Shown: piece by piece, positions 23,819 to 30,847 of the stretch
How positions within the stretch are numbered: the first letter of the stretch is position 1
Layout: the number at the start of each line of letters is the position of its first letter
Assembly: GCA_910577085.1 (NCBI GenBank)
Contig: CAJTLE010000014.1
Span: 1 to 34,344, forward strand
Length of the DNA: 34,344 nt
Direction: 5' to 3'
Source: an uncultured Allobaculum sp.
GTDB taxonomy: Bacteria; Bacillota_I; Bacilli_A; Erysipelotrichales; Erysipelotrichaceae
The notes under the pieces: generated by a model
Told to the model about the DNA's origin: nothing
Databases searched by the model: none
What the model saw: only the letters and a program-made list of their open reading frames with translations
Made by a program: the position numbers and the translations under genes

Positions 23819-23862
23819 GCGGCAAGGAAACCCCATAGCTTGCTGTGGGGAGGAATTGCCGC
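23819..23862. repeat. Right-end hairpin of the iscB element
   Basis: Outer arms GCGGCAA (23819-23825) and TTGCCGC (23856-23862), an internal purine-rich loop on each side, then inner arms CCCCATAGC and GCTGTGGGG around a TT loop (23831-23850). It lies 21 bases beyond the iscB stop codon. It may also act as an RNA 3' structure. Confidence 0.65.
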
Positions 23863-23883
23863 CAAGCATCTGCTGTTCGATAT

Positions 23884-25170
23884 TTACAATGCAGCTTTTT
23901 GCTTATCAAAAAGCCATCCATTTGATGACTCAAGTCTTTTTAATTTCTTCCAGGAAACAGAAGCAGATATCTTGGTTCCATCAAGCATCCTGATATCGAA
24001 TCTGCCTGATGTTCGTTTTCCAAAGATAAAACACTCTGTTTTCTGGTATCTGATCTTATCGAAAAGTTGAAAGCCCATAATGACCTTTGCCGACTGGTTC
24101 AGTTTTCTGATGCCGCCTTTAGAAGGATTGAATTTATGAATCTGTCGGTTATGACATCTCACTTTCCTGCTGAAAAAGACAGTTTGAATAGGTCTTGCTT
24201 CTGGATGGCCTGCAATGCATCTCGCATCAACGTAGTGTTCTTTGGGAAGACCATGCCCAAGACGTTCTGCTTTGGTCAGATATCCGAATGTTTCTTCTAC
24301 AGGAATGGGGTGAAATTCTGTCTGTGCTCTTTCCAGCAGAGTCTTTCGCATGATCCCCATAAAAGCCGCATCTGCAAATGAAGCCGGCTTAAGAATCTTA
24401 TCTGGAAGTTTGATATTTCCTTTATGGTATTCCTGATGGCAGTGTTTACAGAGTGTAACCAGGTTTTCCGGACGGCTGCTGCCGCCATCTTTTCTTTGAT
24501 GAATGTGATGGACCTGCAGTTCCTTGTCTTTGGATTCTCCGTTGCAGCACTGGCACGTGTATCGATCCCGGTACAGTACATAGTCTTTGACGTTGAGCCA
24601 GTCCTTCATTTCGCCATTCTGGTAATCTTTACCTTCAGGAAGTTTTTGCCCTGCAAGCTGTGCTTTCAGTTTCTGTGTATCAAAAGAGGCTGTCTCAATC
24701 ACGATCTTTGAAACGGGCAGGATCTTTGTCACTTTTCGGATAACATTTAAATGGCATGTAATCTTTTGCTCCACAGAAGGCGCCAGCCATCCTTTGTGTT
24801 TTGAATGCACCCGATGGTCAAACCTTGGCTTTCGATATCTTGTTTTGCGGTTTCTTCTTGTTCTTCTCGCCTCTCTTCTTGCGGTCAGATTTTTGGATAC
24901 ATCGGTTCTCAACTTTGCATCTTCTGCATAGAGTTCTTTTGCGTCAGTACACCCAGACAATCCAATATGTTTAGATCCTGCATCGACGCCTAATGTGATC
25001 TGCTGAACCACATGAGTATCAGGTTCATATAAAAGCTGGATGGTAAAAGGAGTTCTCTTTACAACTTTAGCTTTCTTTGCTTTTAAGAGTCTGCGGACCT
25101 TTCCGCATCGTCTGGTTGGCATCAATGGATTGCCATCAATGTCCAGAACATAGGTCAAAGCTTCCGGCAT
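23884..25170 (-). CDS. iscB: IscB RNA-guided nuclease (OMEGA system)
   Basis: I start at the ATG at 25170 (MPEALTYVLDIDGNPLMP), 7 bases after AAAGGAGG; an upstream in-frame start at 25230 has no ribosome site and would lie inside the omegaRNA region. The product has 428 residues, normal for IscB. In order: the PLMP/RRXRR domain (about 1-50), RuvC-I with D63 (GVDAGSKHIG), an Arg-rich bridge helix (about 98-117), RuvC-II with E159 (IVIETASFD), an HNH domain (about 200-250) with H221, H222 and zinc cysteines C206, C209, C241, C244, and RuvC-III with H312 and D315 (HYVDARCIAG). The C-terminal part fits the omegaRNA/target-interaction domain. All catalytic residues are present. It is an ancestor-type relative of Cas9 that cuts DNA matching the guide part of its omegaRNA. 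Confidence 0.95.
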   Translation of the reverse strand: MPEALTYVLDIDGNPLMPTRRCGKVRRLLKAKKAKVVKRTPFTIQLLYEPDTHVVQQITLGVDAGSKHIGLSGCTDAKELYAEDAKLRTDVSKNLTARREARRTRRNRKTRYRKPRFDHRVHSKHKGWLAPSVEQKITCHLNVIRKVTKILPVSKIVIETASFDTQKLKAQLAGQKLPEGKDYQNGEMKDWLNVKDYVLYRDRYTCQCCNGESKDKELQVHHIHQRKDGGSSRPENLVTLCKHCHQEYHKGNIKLPDKILKPASFADAAFMGIMRKTLLERAQTEFHPIPVEETFGYLTKAERLGHGLPKEHYVDARCIAGHPEARPIQTVFFSRKVRCHNRQIHKFNPSKGGIRKLNQSAKVIMGFQLFDKIRYQKTECFIFGKRTSGRFDIRMLDGTKISASVSWKKLKRLESSNGWLFDKQKAAL

Positions 25171-25459
25171 TACAGATGCCTCCTTTCTGTAAATAAACCA
25201 GCCCGAAGGCTGTAAGGTGTCCTTCGCCAATGTTGTAAATGCTTTTTACGCTCAAACTCACCGCCTGTTACCCCGAACAGGTTTTTAAAGCAGAGCCACA
25301 GAGCTTAAGACTAGAACGATATCCTAAGGTGTGATGACATAAACAACGGAGTTCGTATCGTCCGAAGACAATATTCACCAAGGCTACTCACAGACAACAG
25401 CCGAAGCTGTCCTGTCAAGTAACAGGGGTGTATTTCAACCCCCATGGCTTGCCATGGGG
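25171..25459 (-). ncRNA. Predicted omegaRNA scaffold and guide region upstream of iscB
   Basis: IscB proteins use an omegaRNA encoded immediately upstream, with the scaffold abutting the ORF and the guide at the 5' end reading into DNA beyond the element. This 289-base stretch has no gene but many hairpins: CAGCC-CGAA-GGCTG (25199-25212), CCTGTT/AACAGG (25264-25281), CGGA/TCCG around 25347, ACAGC-CGAA-GCTGT (25397-25410), CCTGT/ACAGG (25411-25426) and the end hairpin at 25440. The first ends about 30 bases from the iscB start codon. I am confident of the location. The exact 5' end and the guide start are not determined; the guide is expected near or beyond 25460. Confidence 0.75.
25440..25459. 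repeat. Left-end hairpin of the iscB element
   Basis: CCCCATGGC (25440-25448) and GCCATGGGG (25451-25459) are perfect complements with a TT loop, and it matches the hairpin at 23831-23850 in the same orientation. It is the upstream boundary of the structured region before iscB. Confidence 0.7.
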
Positions 25460-25776
25460 TCAGTGAGAAAGTATCTCCTATTTTTAAAGTCTGAAGCCAG
25501 CTACCTCACAAAATCAGGGGCAGGTTCACTTTTAAAAGCAAAATCGTGTAACCAAACCTTAATTTGACTGAAGACTTTCTACTTCCATGATAAGTTTCTT
25601 TTTTATGATATCAATGTTTTTTAACCTTACAGATTTCACAGCTTTACAGACAGGTTGTTGATGCTTACGAAACAAGGGCAGCAATGGGCAGTGCTGGAAT
25701 AGGTTCAGCGATGGACAGCAGTGAAATGGGTTTGGAAATTCAACGTCGAATCCAGATACTCCAGCTGAAAAAGCAA
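25460..25776. other. Intergenic region between the iscB element and aspS, possible gene remnant
   Basis: No complete gene is clear. A plus-strand frame from 25609 to a TGA at 25783-25785 encodes 58 residues without a stop. Its second half looks protein-like (QLYRQVVDAYETRAAMGSAG, then an amphipathic LEIQRRIQILQLKKQ). An ATG at 25684 has AAGGG five bases upstream and would give 33 residues. It may be the C-terminal end of a gene lost when the region was rearranged, or chance. The stop lies inside the aspS terminator. The DNA directly right of 25460 would supply the IscB guide. Confidence 0.3.
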
Positions 25777-25817
25777 AAACCCTGAATCAGGCTTTGGATC
25801 AGCCGGATTCAGGGTTT
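25772..25817 (-). terminator. Terminator after aspS
   Basis: AAACCCTGAATC (25777-25788) pairs perfectly with GATTCAGGGTTT (25806-25817). An inner GGCT/AGCC stem lies in the loop. On the minus strand a T-rich run (TTTTTGCTTTTT) follows. Confidence 0.85.
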
Positions 25818-25856
25818 GTAGGTTATAGAAATGGGTCAGAATTCTAGAAGCAGAAC

Positions 25857-27716
25857 TTACTTCTGGGATTCTTTCCAGGCGCGGATTTCATCGAGGGAAA
25901 CTTCGATTTCTTCACCATCCGATAAAGTGACAGGAATATTTCCTTCTTTATAGGATTCGAAGAATTTGCGCTCTTTTGGTTCAACGTTGACAGCAAGGTC
26001 GAGTTCGTCGAGCTGTACTGGATCAACAATATTTGGAGCATCGGACATTGGGTCACGGGCCGAAGCGTTTTTCGGGAAGGCAATGACATCACGGATGGAG
26101 TCAGTACCGGCAAGAATCATCGCAACACGGTCTAATCCGAAGGCTAAACCACCATGTGGAGGTGTTCCATACTGGAAGGCATCAATGAAGAAGCCGAATT
26201 TCTGCTGGGTCTGTTCTGGTGTGAAGCCGAGGACTTCAAAGATCTTATCCTGCAGCTCCTGTTCGTAAATACGCATGGATCCACCGCCGAGTTCATAGCC
26301 GTTCAGAACACAGTCGTAGGCATTTGTTTTCACTTTACCTGGGTCTGTGTCGAGTAATGGGATGTCTTCGCGTTTTGGCATTGTGAATGGGTGATGCTGG
26401 GAAACCCAGCGGTTTTCAGTTTCAGACCATTCGAACATTGGGAAGTCAACAACCCATAAGAAGGAGAATTCGTCTTTCTTCTTCAGGCCTTTTTCAGAGG
26501 CAATGTCGTTACGTAAAGCACCTAAAGCTGTGCAGGTTTTCAGCCATGGATCCGAAACGATCAATACGCTTCCGCCATCTTTCACCTGGCTGGCATTAGC
26601 GAGTGCTTCAAGTTCTTCTGGTTTTAAAGATTTAACCGCAGAACCAGAGAATGCGCCATCTTTGTATTTGAGAACAACCAGACCACTGGATCCGTTTTTG
26701 CGCGCATCGGAAGTCAGTTTTTTGATTTCTTTGTTGGAAGGTGCAAAGTCATCGACAACGATGCCTTTGATCACACCGCCGTTTTCAATGGCGTGTTTGA
26801 ATGGAACAAATTCACTGTCTTTAAACAGGTCAGTGAAGTCCTGCAGTTCCATGCCGAAACGGTTATCTGGTTTATCAGAACCATAACGGTTCATCGCATC
26901 TTCCCAGGTCAGACGTAAGAATGGTGTTGGGATATCCAGGCCTTTGACATCTTTCATCAGCTTTTTAAGCATTTCTTCCATCATGGCCAGAATCTGGTTT
27001 TCGTCCAGGAAGGAAGTTTCGATATCAAGCTGCGTAAAGTCAGTCTGACGGTCGGCACGTAAGTCTTCATCACGGAAGCAGCGGGCAAACTGGTAGTAGC
27101 GTTCCATGCCGGCAATCATCAGCAGCTGTTTGTAAAGCTGTGGAGACTGTGGCAGGGCATAGAACGTACCTGGATGAACACGGCTTGGAACCAGGAAGTC
27201 ACGGGCACCTTCTGGTGTAGAACGGCCAAGAACAGGTGTTTCTACTTCGATAAAGTCATGGTTATCCAAGAATTCACGTAAGGAACGGACGATGGCTGCA
27301 CGTTCGATCAGGTTTTTCTGCATAATCGGACGACGCAGGTCGAGATAGCGGTATTTCATCCGGGTATCTTCGAGGGCATCGGTTTCATCCGCGATGATTA
27401 ATGGGGTAACTTTTGCCGGGTTGACGATTTCTACATCCTCGACGATGACTTCAATATCCCCAGTTGGCAGCTGTGGGTTTTTGTCTTTTCTTTCTTTGAC
27501 AACACCTTTAACGTGTAAAACATATTCCTGGCGGACGTCTTTCAGTTTTTCATTAAAGCTTTCATCAAAAACGAGCTGCACAAGACCGGAGCGGTCACGC
27601 AGGTCGATGAAGTTCATTGCGCCGAAGTTTCTTTTCTTCGAAACCCAGCCGACCAGTTCAACGGCCTGGCCTTCATTTTCAAGACGCAGGGTTCCATTGT
27701 GATGGCTTCTATTCAT
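25857..27716 (-). CDS. aspS: Aspartyl-tRNA synthetase
   Basis: The 619-residue class II synthetase is of bacterial type: an N-terminal OB-fold that binds the anticodon (WVSKKRNFGAMNFIDLRDRSG), then the catalytic core with SPQLYKQLLM, motif 2 (RCFRDEDLRADRQTDFTQLD), the bacterial GAD insertion (about 280-420) and motif 3 (GLAFGLDRVAMILAG). It charges tRNA-Asp in the cytoplasm. A C-terminal extension of about 30 residues is present. It is downstream of hisS in the usual Bacillota order, with a gap of 117 bp and a small GCCTGA/TCAGGC hairpin before it. The ribosome site AAAGGA is 14 bases from the ATG at 27716, which is long. A 5-codon frame (MNLDL) fits between and overlaps the start codon. Confidence 0.97.
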   Translation of the reverse strand: MNRSHHNGTLRLENEGQAVELVGWVSKKRNFGAMNFIDLRDRSGLVQLVFDESFNEKLKDVRQEYVLHVKGVVKERKDKNPQLPTGDIEVIVEDVEIVNPAKVTPLIIADETDALEDTRMKYRYLDLRRPIMQKNLIERAAIVRSLREFLDNHDFIEVETPVLGRSTPEGARDFLVPSRVHPGTFYALPQSPQLYKQLLMIAGMERYYQFARCFRDEDLRADRQTDFTQLDIETSFLDENQILAMMEEMLKKLMKDVKGLDIPTPFLRLTWEDAMNRYGSDKPDNRFGMELQDFTDLFKDSEFVPFKHAIENGGVIKGIVVDDFAPSNKEIKKLTSDARKNGSSGLVVLKYKDGAFSGSAVKSLKPEELEALANASQVKDGGSVLIVSDPWLKTCTALGALRNDIASEKGLKKKDEFSFLWVVDFPMFEWSETENRWVSQHHPFTMPKREDIPLLDTDPGKVKTNAYDCVLNGYELGGGSMRIYEQELQDKIFEVLGFTPEQTQQKFGFFIDAFQYGTPPHGGLAFGLDRVAMILAGTDSIRDVIAFPKNASARDPMSDAPNIVDPVQLDELDLAVNVEPKERKFFESYKEGNIPVTLSDGEEIEVSLDEIRAWKESQK

Positions 27717-27833
27717 AAATCTAAGTTCATTCCTTTCGAGCCTGATTCAATCCTCAGGCAATCAATGGTGACAGGTTGAGTTCTGTCTTCACTTGAATCC
27801 AAATTAAGTCTTACGCAGGGCAGGCCTGCAGGA

Positions 27834-29147
27834 TCAGTCGTGATGGTGGTGATGTTCTTCTTCTTCCTCTTCTTCGTCGACAAGAGCGCGGTCGAGGTAG
27901 TCGATCAGTTCATCCACAGGCATGGTGATCTGTTCTTTGGTTGCCTTGTTTTTTACGGTAACGGTACCGTCTTTGGCTTCATCTTCACCAATTAACAGAT
28001 TGAAACGAGCCTTGGCCCGATCTGCAGCTTTGAACTGACCTTTGAAGGATTTCTGCATGAAATCCATGTCGCTTCTAAAGCCATTGCTGCGAAGAGCAGT
28101 CAGGATTTCAAACGCATAATCACGGGCTTCAGGGTTGAGAACCATGACATAGGCATCCAGGGCAGGCTTGCCCCCAAGATCGATGCCTTCGGCTTCTAAT
28201 GCCAGCAGCAGACGTTCTTCACCAAGCGCCCAGCCAATGCCGGACTGTTCTGGTCCGCCAAAATAAGGGATCAGATTGTCGTAACGTCCACCTGCTAACA
28301 AAGTCGCCTGAGCTCCCATGTTCTTGTCTTCAGAGACAATTTCAAAAACGGTGTGGGTATAGTAATCCAGACCACGAACCAGATTTGGATCGATACGGTA
28401 TGGGATTTCCATTTCATCAAGAAGACCGGTAACAGTCTCAAAATACTCGCGGCTTTCCTCATTGAGATAGTCAGCCATAATCGGAGCATTCTTCATGCAT
28501 TCCTTGTCGTGATCGACTTTACAGTCAAGCAGACGCAATGGGTTCTGTTCATAACGGCGCTTGCAGTCAGCGCAAAGATCATCGACATAGGGTGCAAAGT
28601 ATTCTTTTAAAGCAGCCCGATAGTCTGCTCTGGACTGGTCATCACCGAGTGTGTTGAGCAGAATGGTGATGTTCTGAAGACCTAAGGCCTTAAGAATAGA
28701 ATAAGCCATGACCATGACTTCGACATCGGCATACGGACTTTTCAGACCGAGAGATTCCACCCCAAACTGGTTAAAAATGCGCAGTCTGCCTTTCTGTGGT
28801 CTTTCATGACGGTGCATCGGACCGCAGTAATACAGTTTTACAGGCAGATCCGGGCTGGAATACATTTTATTTTCTACATACGAACGGACAACGCCCGCTG
28901 TTCCTTCAGGACGGAGTGTAAGAGATGTATTCGAATTGGCTGGCACAAAGGTATACATTTCCTTGTTGACCATGTCACTGGAATCATTCTCGCGCTTGAA
29001 AACGTTGGTATGCTCAAAGATCGGAGTCCGGATTTCATCAAAGTCGTACAGATAGCAGAAATGACGAAGCAGTTTTTCAAGCTGCTGCCATTTGTATCCG
29101 TCATCGCCATAGATGTCCTGTGTTCCTCTTGGAATCTGATAACTCAT
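27834..29147 (-). CDS. hisS: Histidyl-tRNA synthetase with poly-Glu/poly-His tail
   Basis: The 437-residue class II synthetase has YQIPRGTQDI at the start, motif 2 (TLRPEGTAGVVRSYVEN), the histidine-binding LVRGLDYYTHTVFE, motif 3 (SGIGWALGEERLLL) and the C-terminal anticodon-binding domain. It charges tRNA-His. The last 14 residues are seven Glu and five His between two Asp, an addition that is not part of the fold and could bind divalent metals. The ATG at 29147 has GGAGGGG. The leader carries a hairpin (29170-29194) but not the T-box antiterminator core that many Bacillota synthetase genes have. aspS follows. Confidence 0.97.
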   Translation of the reverse strand: MSYQIPRGTQDIYGDDGYKWQQLEKLLRHFCYLYDFDEIRTPIFEHTNVFKRENDSSDMVNKEMYTFVPANSNTSLTLRPEGTAGVVRSYVENKMYSSPDLPVKLYYCGPMHRHERPQKGRLRIFNQFGVESLGLKSPYADVEVMVMAYSILKALGLQNITILLNTLGDDQSRADYRAALKEYFAPYVDDLCADCKRRYEQNPLRLLDCKVDHDKECMKNAPIMADYLNEESREYFETVTGLLDEMEIPYRIDPNLVRGLDYYTHTVFEIVSEDKNMGAQATLLAGGRYDNLIPYFGGPEQSGIGWALGEERLLLALEAEGIDLGGKPALDAYVMVLNPEARDYAFEILTALRSNGFRSDMDFMQKSFKGQFKAADRAKARFNLLIGEDEAKDGTVTVKNKATKEQITMPVDELIDYLDRALVDEEEEEEEHHHHHD

Positions 29148-29169
29148 ATTTTCCCCTCCAAATCAAAAG

Positions 29170-29194
29170 CAGGAGTCCCTAAATAGGGTTCCTG
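29170..29194 (-). promoter_or_regulatory. Hairpin in the hisS leader
   Basis: CAGGA/TCCTG outer and CCCT/AGGG inner stems form a hairpin close upstream of the hisS ribosome site. A -10-like TATAGT on the minus strand (29223-29218) lies just upstream; its -35 is unclear. The leader is short and has no T-box core sequence. Confidence 0.4.
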
Positions 29195-29907
29195 TCTGAG
29201 TCACTACCGAAAATATTACTATACTTTCCGAAACTTTTATAAAGATGAGGCTTGTTTATCGCTTTTCAGACCATTCTTTCCAAAATGGAAAGGATACAAA
29301 GCATTCATATGGTCATACGCGAATCGAAAAACAGAAAGCAGATCGTATGACAAGCAACCATTGGACACAGAGTGGGATAAAAACAGAGAGGATGAGCTGG
29401 CCGCAAAAATGAAATGAGAAGAAGATGAACTGCAAAATCGATTCTCCTGAGTACTAATGGATCAATGACAGATCAGAAAGTACCTATAAGATGACACCAA
29501 TCGAATTGCCACCAGAATAGACTGACCAGAATATATCCAGAATAAATATAGATAGGAAAACTGCTGATCAGGTTTGAAGAGAAGCGAGGCATAGGTGAAT
29601 AAGAAAAAGAGGGGCAAAGGAAGAACGGATCATCGTTTCGTTTTGAATGTTAAACAGAAAGTGTCGATTTTGAGGGTGTTTTTGGTATTTGAGAAGAGGG
29701 AGAAATTCGATGGTTTTCATTTGAATGCCCAAAAGGGCGGTTTTTTCGTTATCATAAAAACATCAGACAGATTTGTCTTGCATCCTTTCAGGCGTTGCAG
29801 ACAGATTGTTTTTAACAGACCGACTCTGACCATTCCAAAAAGCAGAACTGACAATCAGGGACGCTCAGAAATCAGAACCCGCGTCTGGATGAAAGAGGAT
29901 GGAACGA
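29195..29907. other. Roughly 700-bp region between hisS and gntR with an orphan terminator
   Basis: It contains the hisS promoter region at its left end and the gntR leader at its right end. The middle is AT-rich with no gene I trust. A 112-codon plus-strand frame from a GTG at 29595 runs through a terminator-like hairpin and into gntR in another frame, so I regard it as chance. No clear sigma-A promoter for gntR was found. Confidence 0.4.
29727..29746 (+). terminator. Terminator-like hairpin upstream of gntR
   Basis: GCCC-AAAA-GGGC followed by GG and six T. No gene precedes it on this strand, so it may end a small RNA or act as an attenuator in a long gntR leader. Confidence 0.5.
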
Positions 29908-30636
29908 ATGGAGAACAAACAGACAAAATATGACAGACGTCCGCTGACCAGACAGATTGAAGAAGAACTCATGAACTACATCCAGAATGAAGAACTGGCT
30001 GTCGGCATGAAAATACCGAATGAATTTGAACTGGCTGAACGGTTTAAAGTCGGCCGCAGCACCGTTCGCGAAGCAATTCGTTCGCTGGCTGCCCAGGGCA
30101 TTCTGGAAGTGCGCCGGGGATCCGGAACTTATGTCAAAAGCCGTGAACCGATTCAGGATGACCCTCTTGGTCTCAATCAGATCGAAGATGAGTATGCTAA
30201 AGCAATGGATATTCTGGAAGTCCGGTTGATGCTCGAGCCGGAAATTGCCGCCAACGCCGCTAAAAATGCAACAGAAGAAGATAAGCAGAAACTGAAACAG
30301 TTATGTGATGAAACCGAAGCCCTTTATGTTCTGAATGAGGATCATACGCATAAGGACAGTGAATTTCACTCTCAGATTGCGAAATGCTCCAAAAACCAGG
30401 TGGTTGAAAATCTGATTCCAATCATTACGGCTGGAATTCAGAAGTTTATTGTCCTGACTGGCCGCAAGCTTCAAAATGAAACCATTGAGACGCATCGTGC
30501 CATAACCAATGCAATTTTGAATGGAGATCCGAACGGAGCAAGGTATGCGATGATCATGCATCTGAACTACAACCGGCTTGCTTTACAGGAGAGAATGCAG
30601 AATAACTCTGCAAATAATCAGACGTCTAATCATTGA
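29908..30636 (+). CDS. GntR-family regulator, FadR/FCD subfamily
   Basis: I use the ATG at 29908, 10 bases after AAAGAGG, rather than the one at 29899, which touches that site. The 242-residue protein has a GntR winged helix at about 10-75 (GMKIPNEFELAERFKVGRST, then VREAIRSLAAQGILEVRRGSGTYV). The all-helical FCD ligand domain lies at about 90-225, with acidic and His residues that usually bind a metal (FHSQIAKCSKN, ETHRAITNAI, AMIMHLN). FCD regulators usually sense organic or sugar acids. The next genes, a GntP permease and an IlvD/Edd dehydratase, suggest control of gluconate-type catabolism, probably through the palindrome at 30809. A terminator follows, so it is transcribed separately from gntP. 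Confidence 0.9.
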   Translation: MENKQTKYDRRPLTRQIEEELMNYIQNEELAVGMKIPNEFELAERFKVGRSTVREAIRSLAAQGILEVRRGSGTYVKSREPIQDDPLGLNQIEDEYAKAMDILEVRLMLEPEIAANAAKNATEEDKQKLKQLCDETEALYVLNEDHTHKDSEFHSQIAKCSKNQVVENLIPIITAGIQKFIVLTGRKLQNETIETHRAITNAILNGDPNGARYAMIMHLNYNRLALQERMQNNSANNQTSNH

Positions 30637-30694
30637 TCTTCCTTTAAAAAGACGTAAAAATACCCATTAAATTCCATGATGAATTAAAAATAAT

Positions 30695-30720
30695 GACCTA
30701 ATCTGTGATCAGGTCTTTTT
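30695..30720 (+). terminator. Terminator after the GntR-family regulator gene
   Basis: GACCTAATC (30695-30703) pairs with GATCAGGTC (30707-30715) with one mismatch, loop TGT, then five T. Confidence 0.75.
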
Positions 30721-30764
30721 ATTATGTGTAAATAATGTGATTTCGAGAAATATTTGTCTGATGA

Positions 30765-30793
30765 TTGACTCTGACAAGCGCTTTCACTAAACT
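30765..30793 (+). promoter_or_regulatory. Sigma-A promoter of the GntP permease gene
   Basis: TTGACT at 30765-30770, a 17-bp spacer and TAAACT at 30788-30793, with a predicted start near 30800. A cre-like site fills the spacer and a palindrome follows the start. Confidence 0.75.
30773..30786. promoter_or_regulatory. cre-like site inside the gntP promoter
   Basis: GACAAGCGCTTTCA matches 12 of 14 positions of the cre consensus, lacking only the initial TG, with the AAGCGCTTTCA core intact. Its place between -35 and -10 fits direct repression by CcpA. Confidence 0.55.
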
Positions 30794-30808
30794 AAAACGT
30801 GTAAAAGA

Positions 30809-30820
30809 TATGACGTCATA
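30809..30820. promoter_or_regulatory. 12-bp perfect palindrome, probable operator of the GntR-type regulator
   Basis: TATGACGTCATA at about +9 to +20 from the predicted start. Palindromes of this size just after a promoter are typical operators of GntR-family repressors. I did not find a second copy in the flanking intergenic regions. Confidence 0.55.
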
Positions 30821-30847
30821 CAAATAACAGAAAAATGAGGGAAACAT

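Larger units (their letters stand above)
23819..25459 (-). mobile_element. Non-autonomous IS200/IS605-like element carrying iscB and omegaRNA
   Basis: Bounded on each side by a hairpin with nearly the same 20-bp sequence and the same strand sense (CCCCATAGCTTGC... at 23831 and CCCCATGGCTTGC... at 25440; 17 of 20 bases identical). Ends of this sort, as same-sense subterminal hairpins rather than inverted repeats, are what Y1-transposase (IS200/IS605) elements use. Inside are an iscB gene and its upstream non-coding RNA region. No tnpA is present, so mobility would need a transposase supplied in trans. The exact cut sites are outside the hairpins and cannot be placed by eye. Confidence 0.65.

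Noticed and set aside
23667..23993. 108-codon plus-strand frame left of and into iscB
   Set aside because: It has no ribosome site, runs through the element-end hairpin, and overlaps iscB antisense.
23884..25170. Cas9 or a TnpB instead of IscB
   Set aside because: Too short for Cas9, and the HNH insertion and PLMP N-terminus exclude TnpB, which has only a RuvC domain.
29148..29600. T-box riboswitch upstream of hisS
   Set aside because: The antiterminator core (GGGTGGTACCGCG type) is absent on the minus strand; only a small hairpin at 29170-29194 is present.
29595..29933. 112-codon open frame upstream of gntR
   Set aside because: GTG start without a ribosome site, basic low-complexity product, runs through a terminator hairpin and overlaps gntR in another frame.
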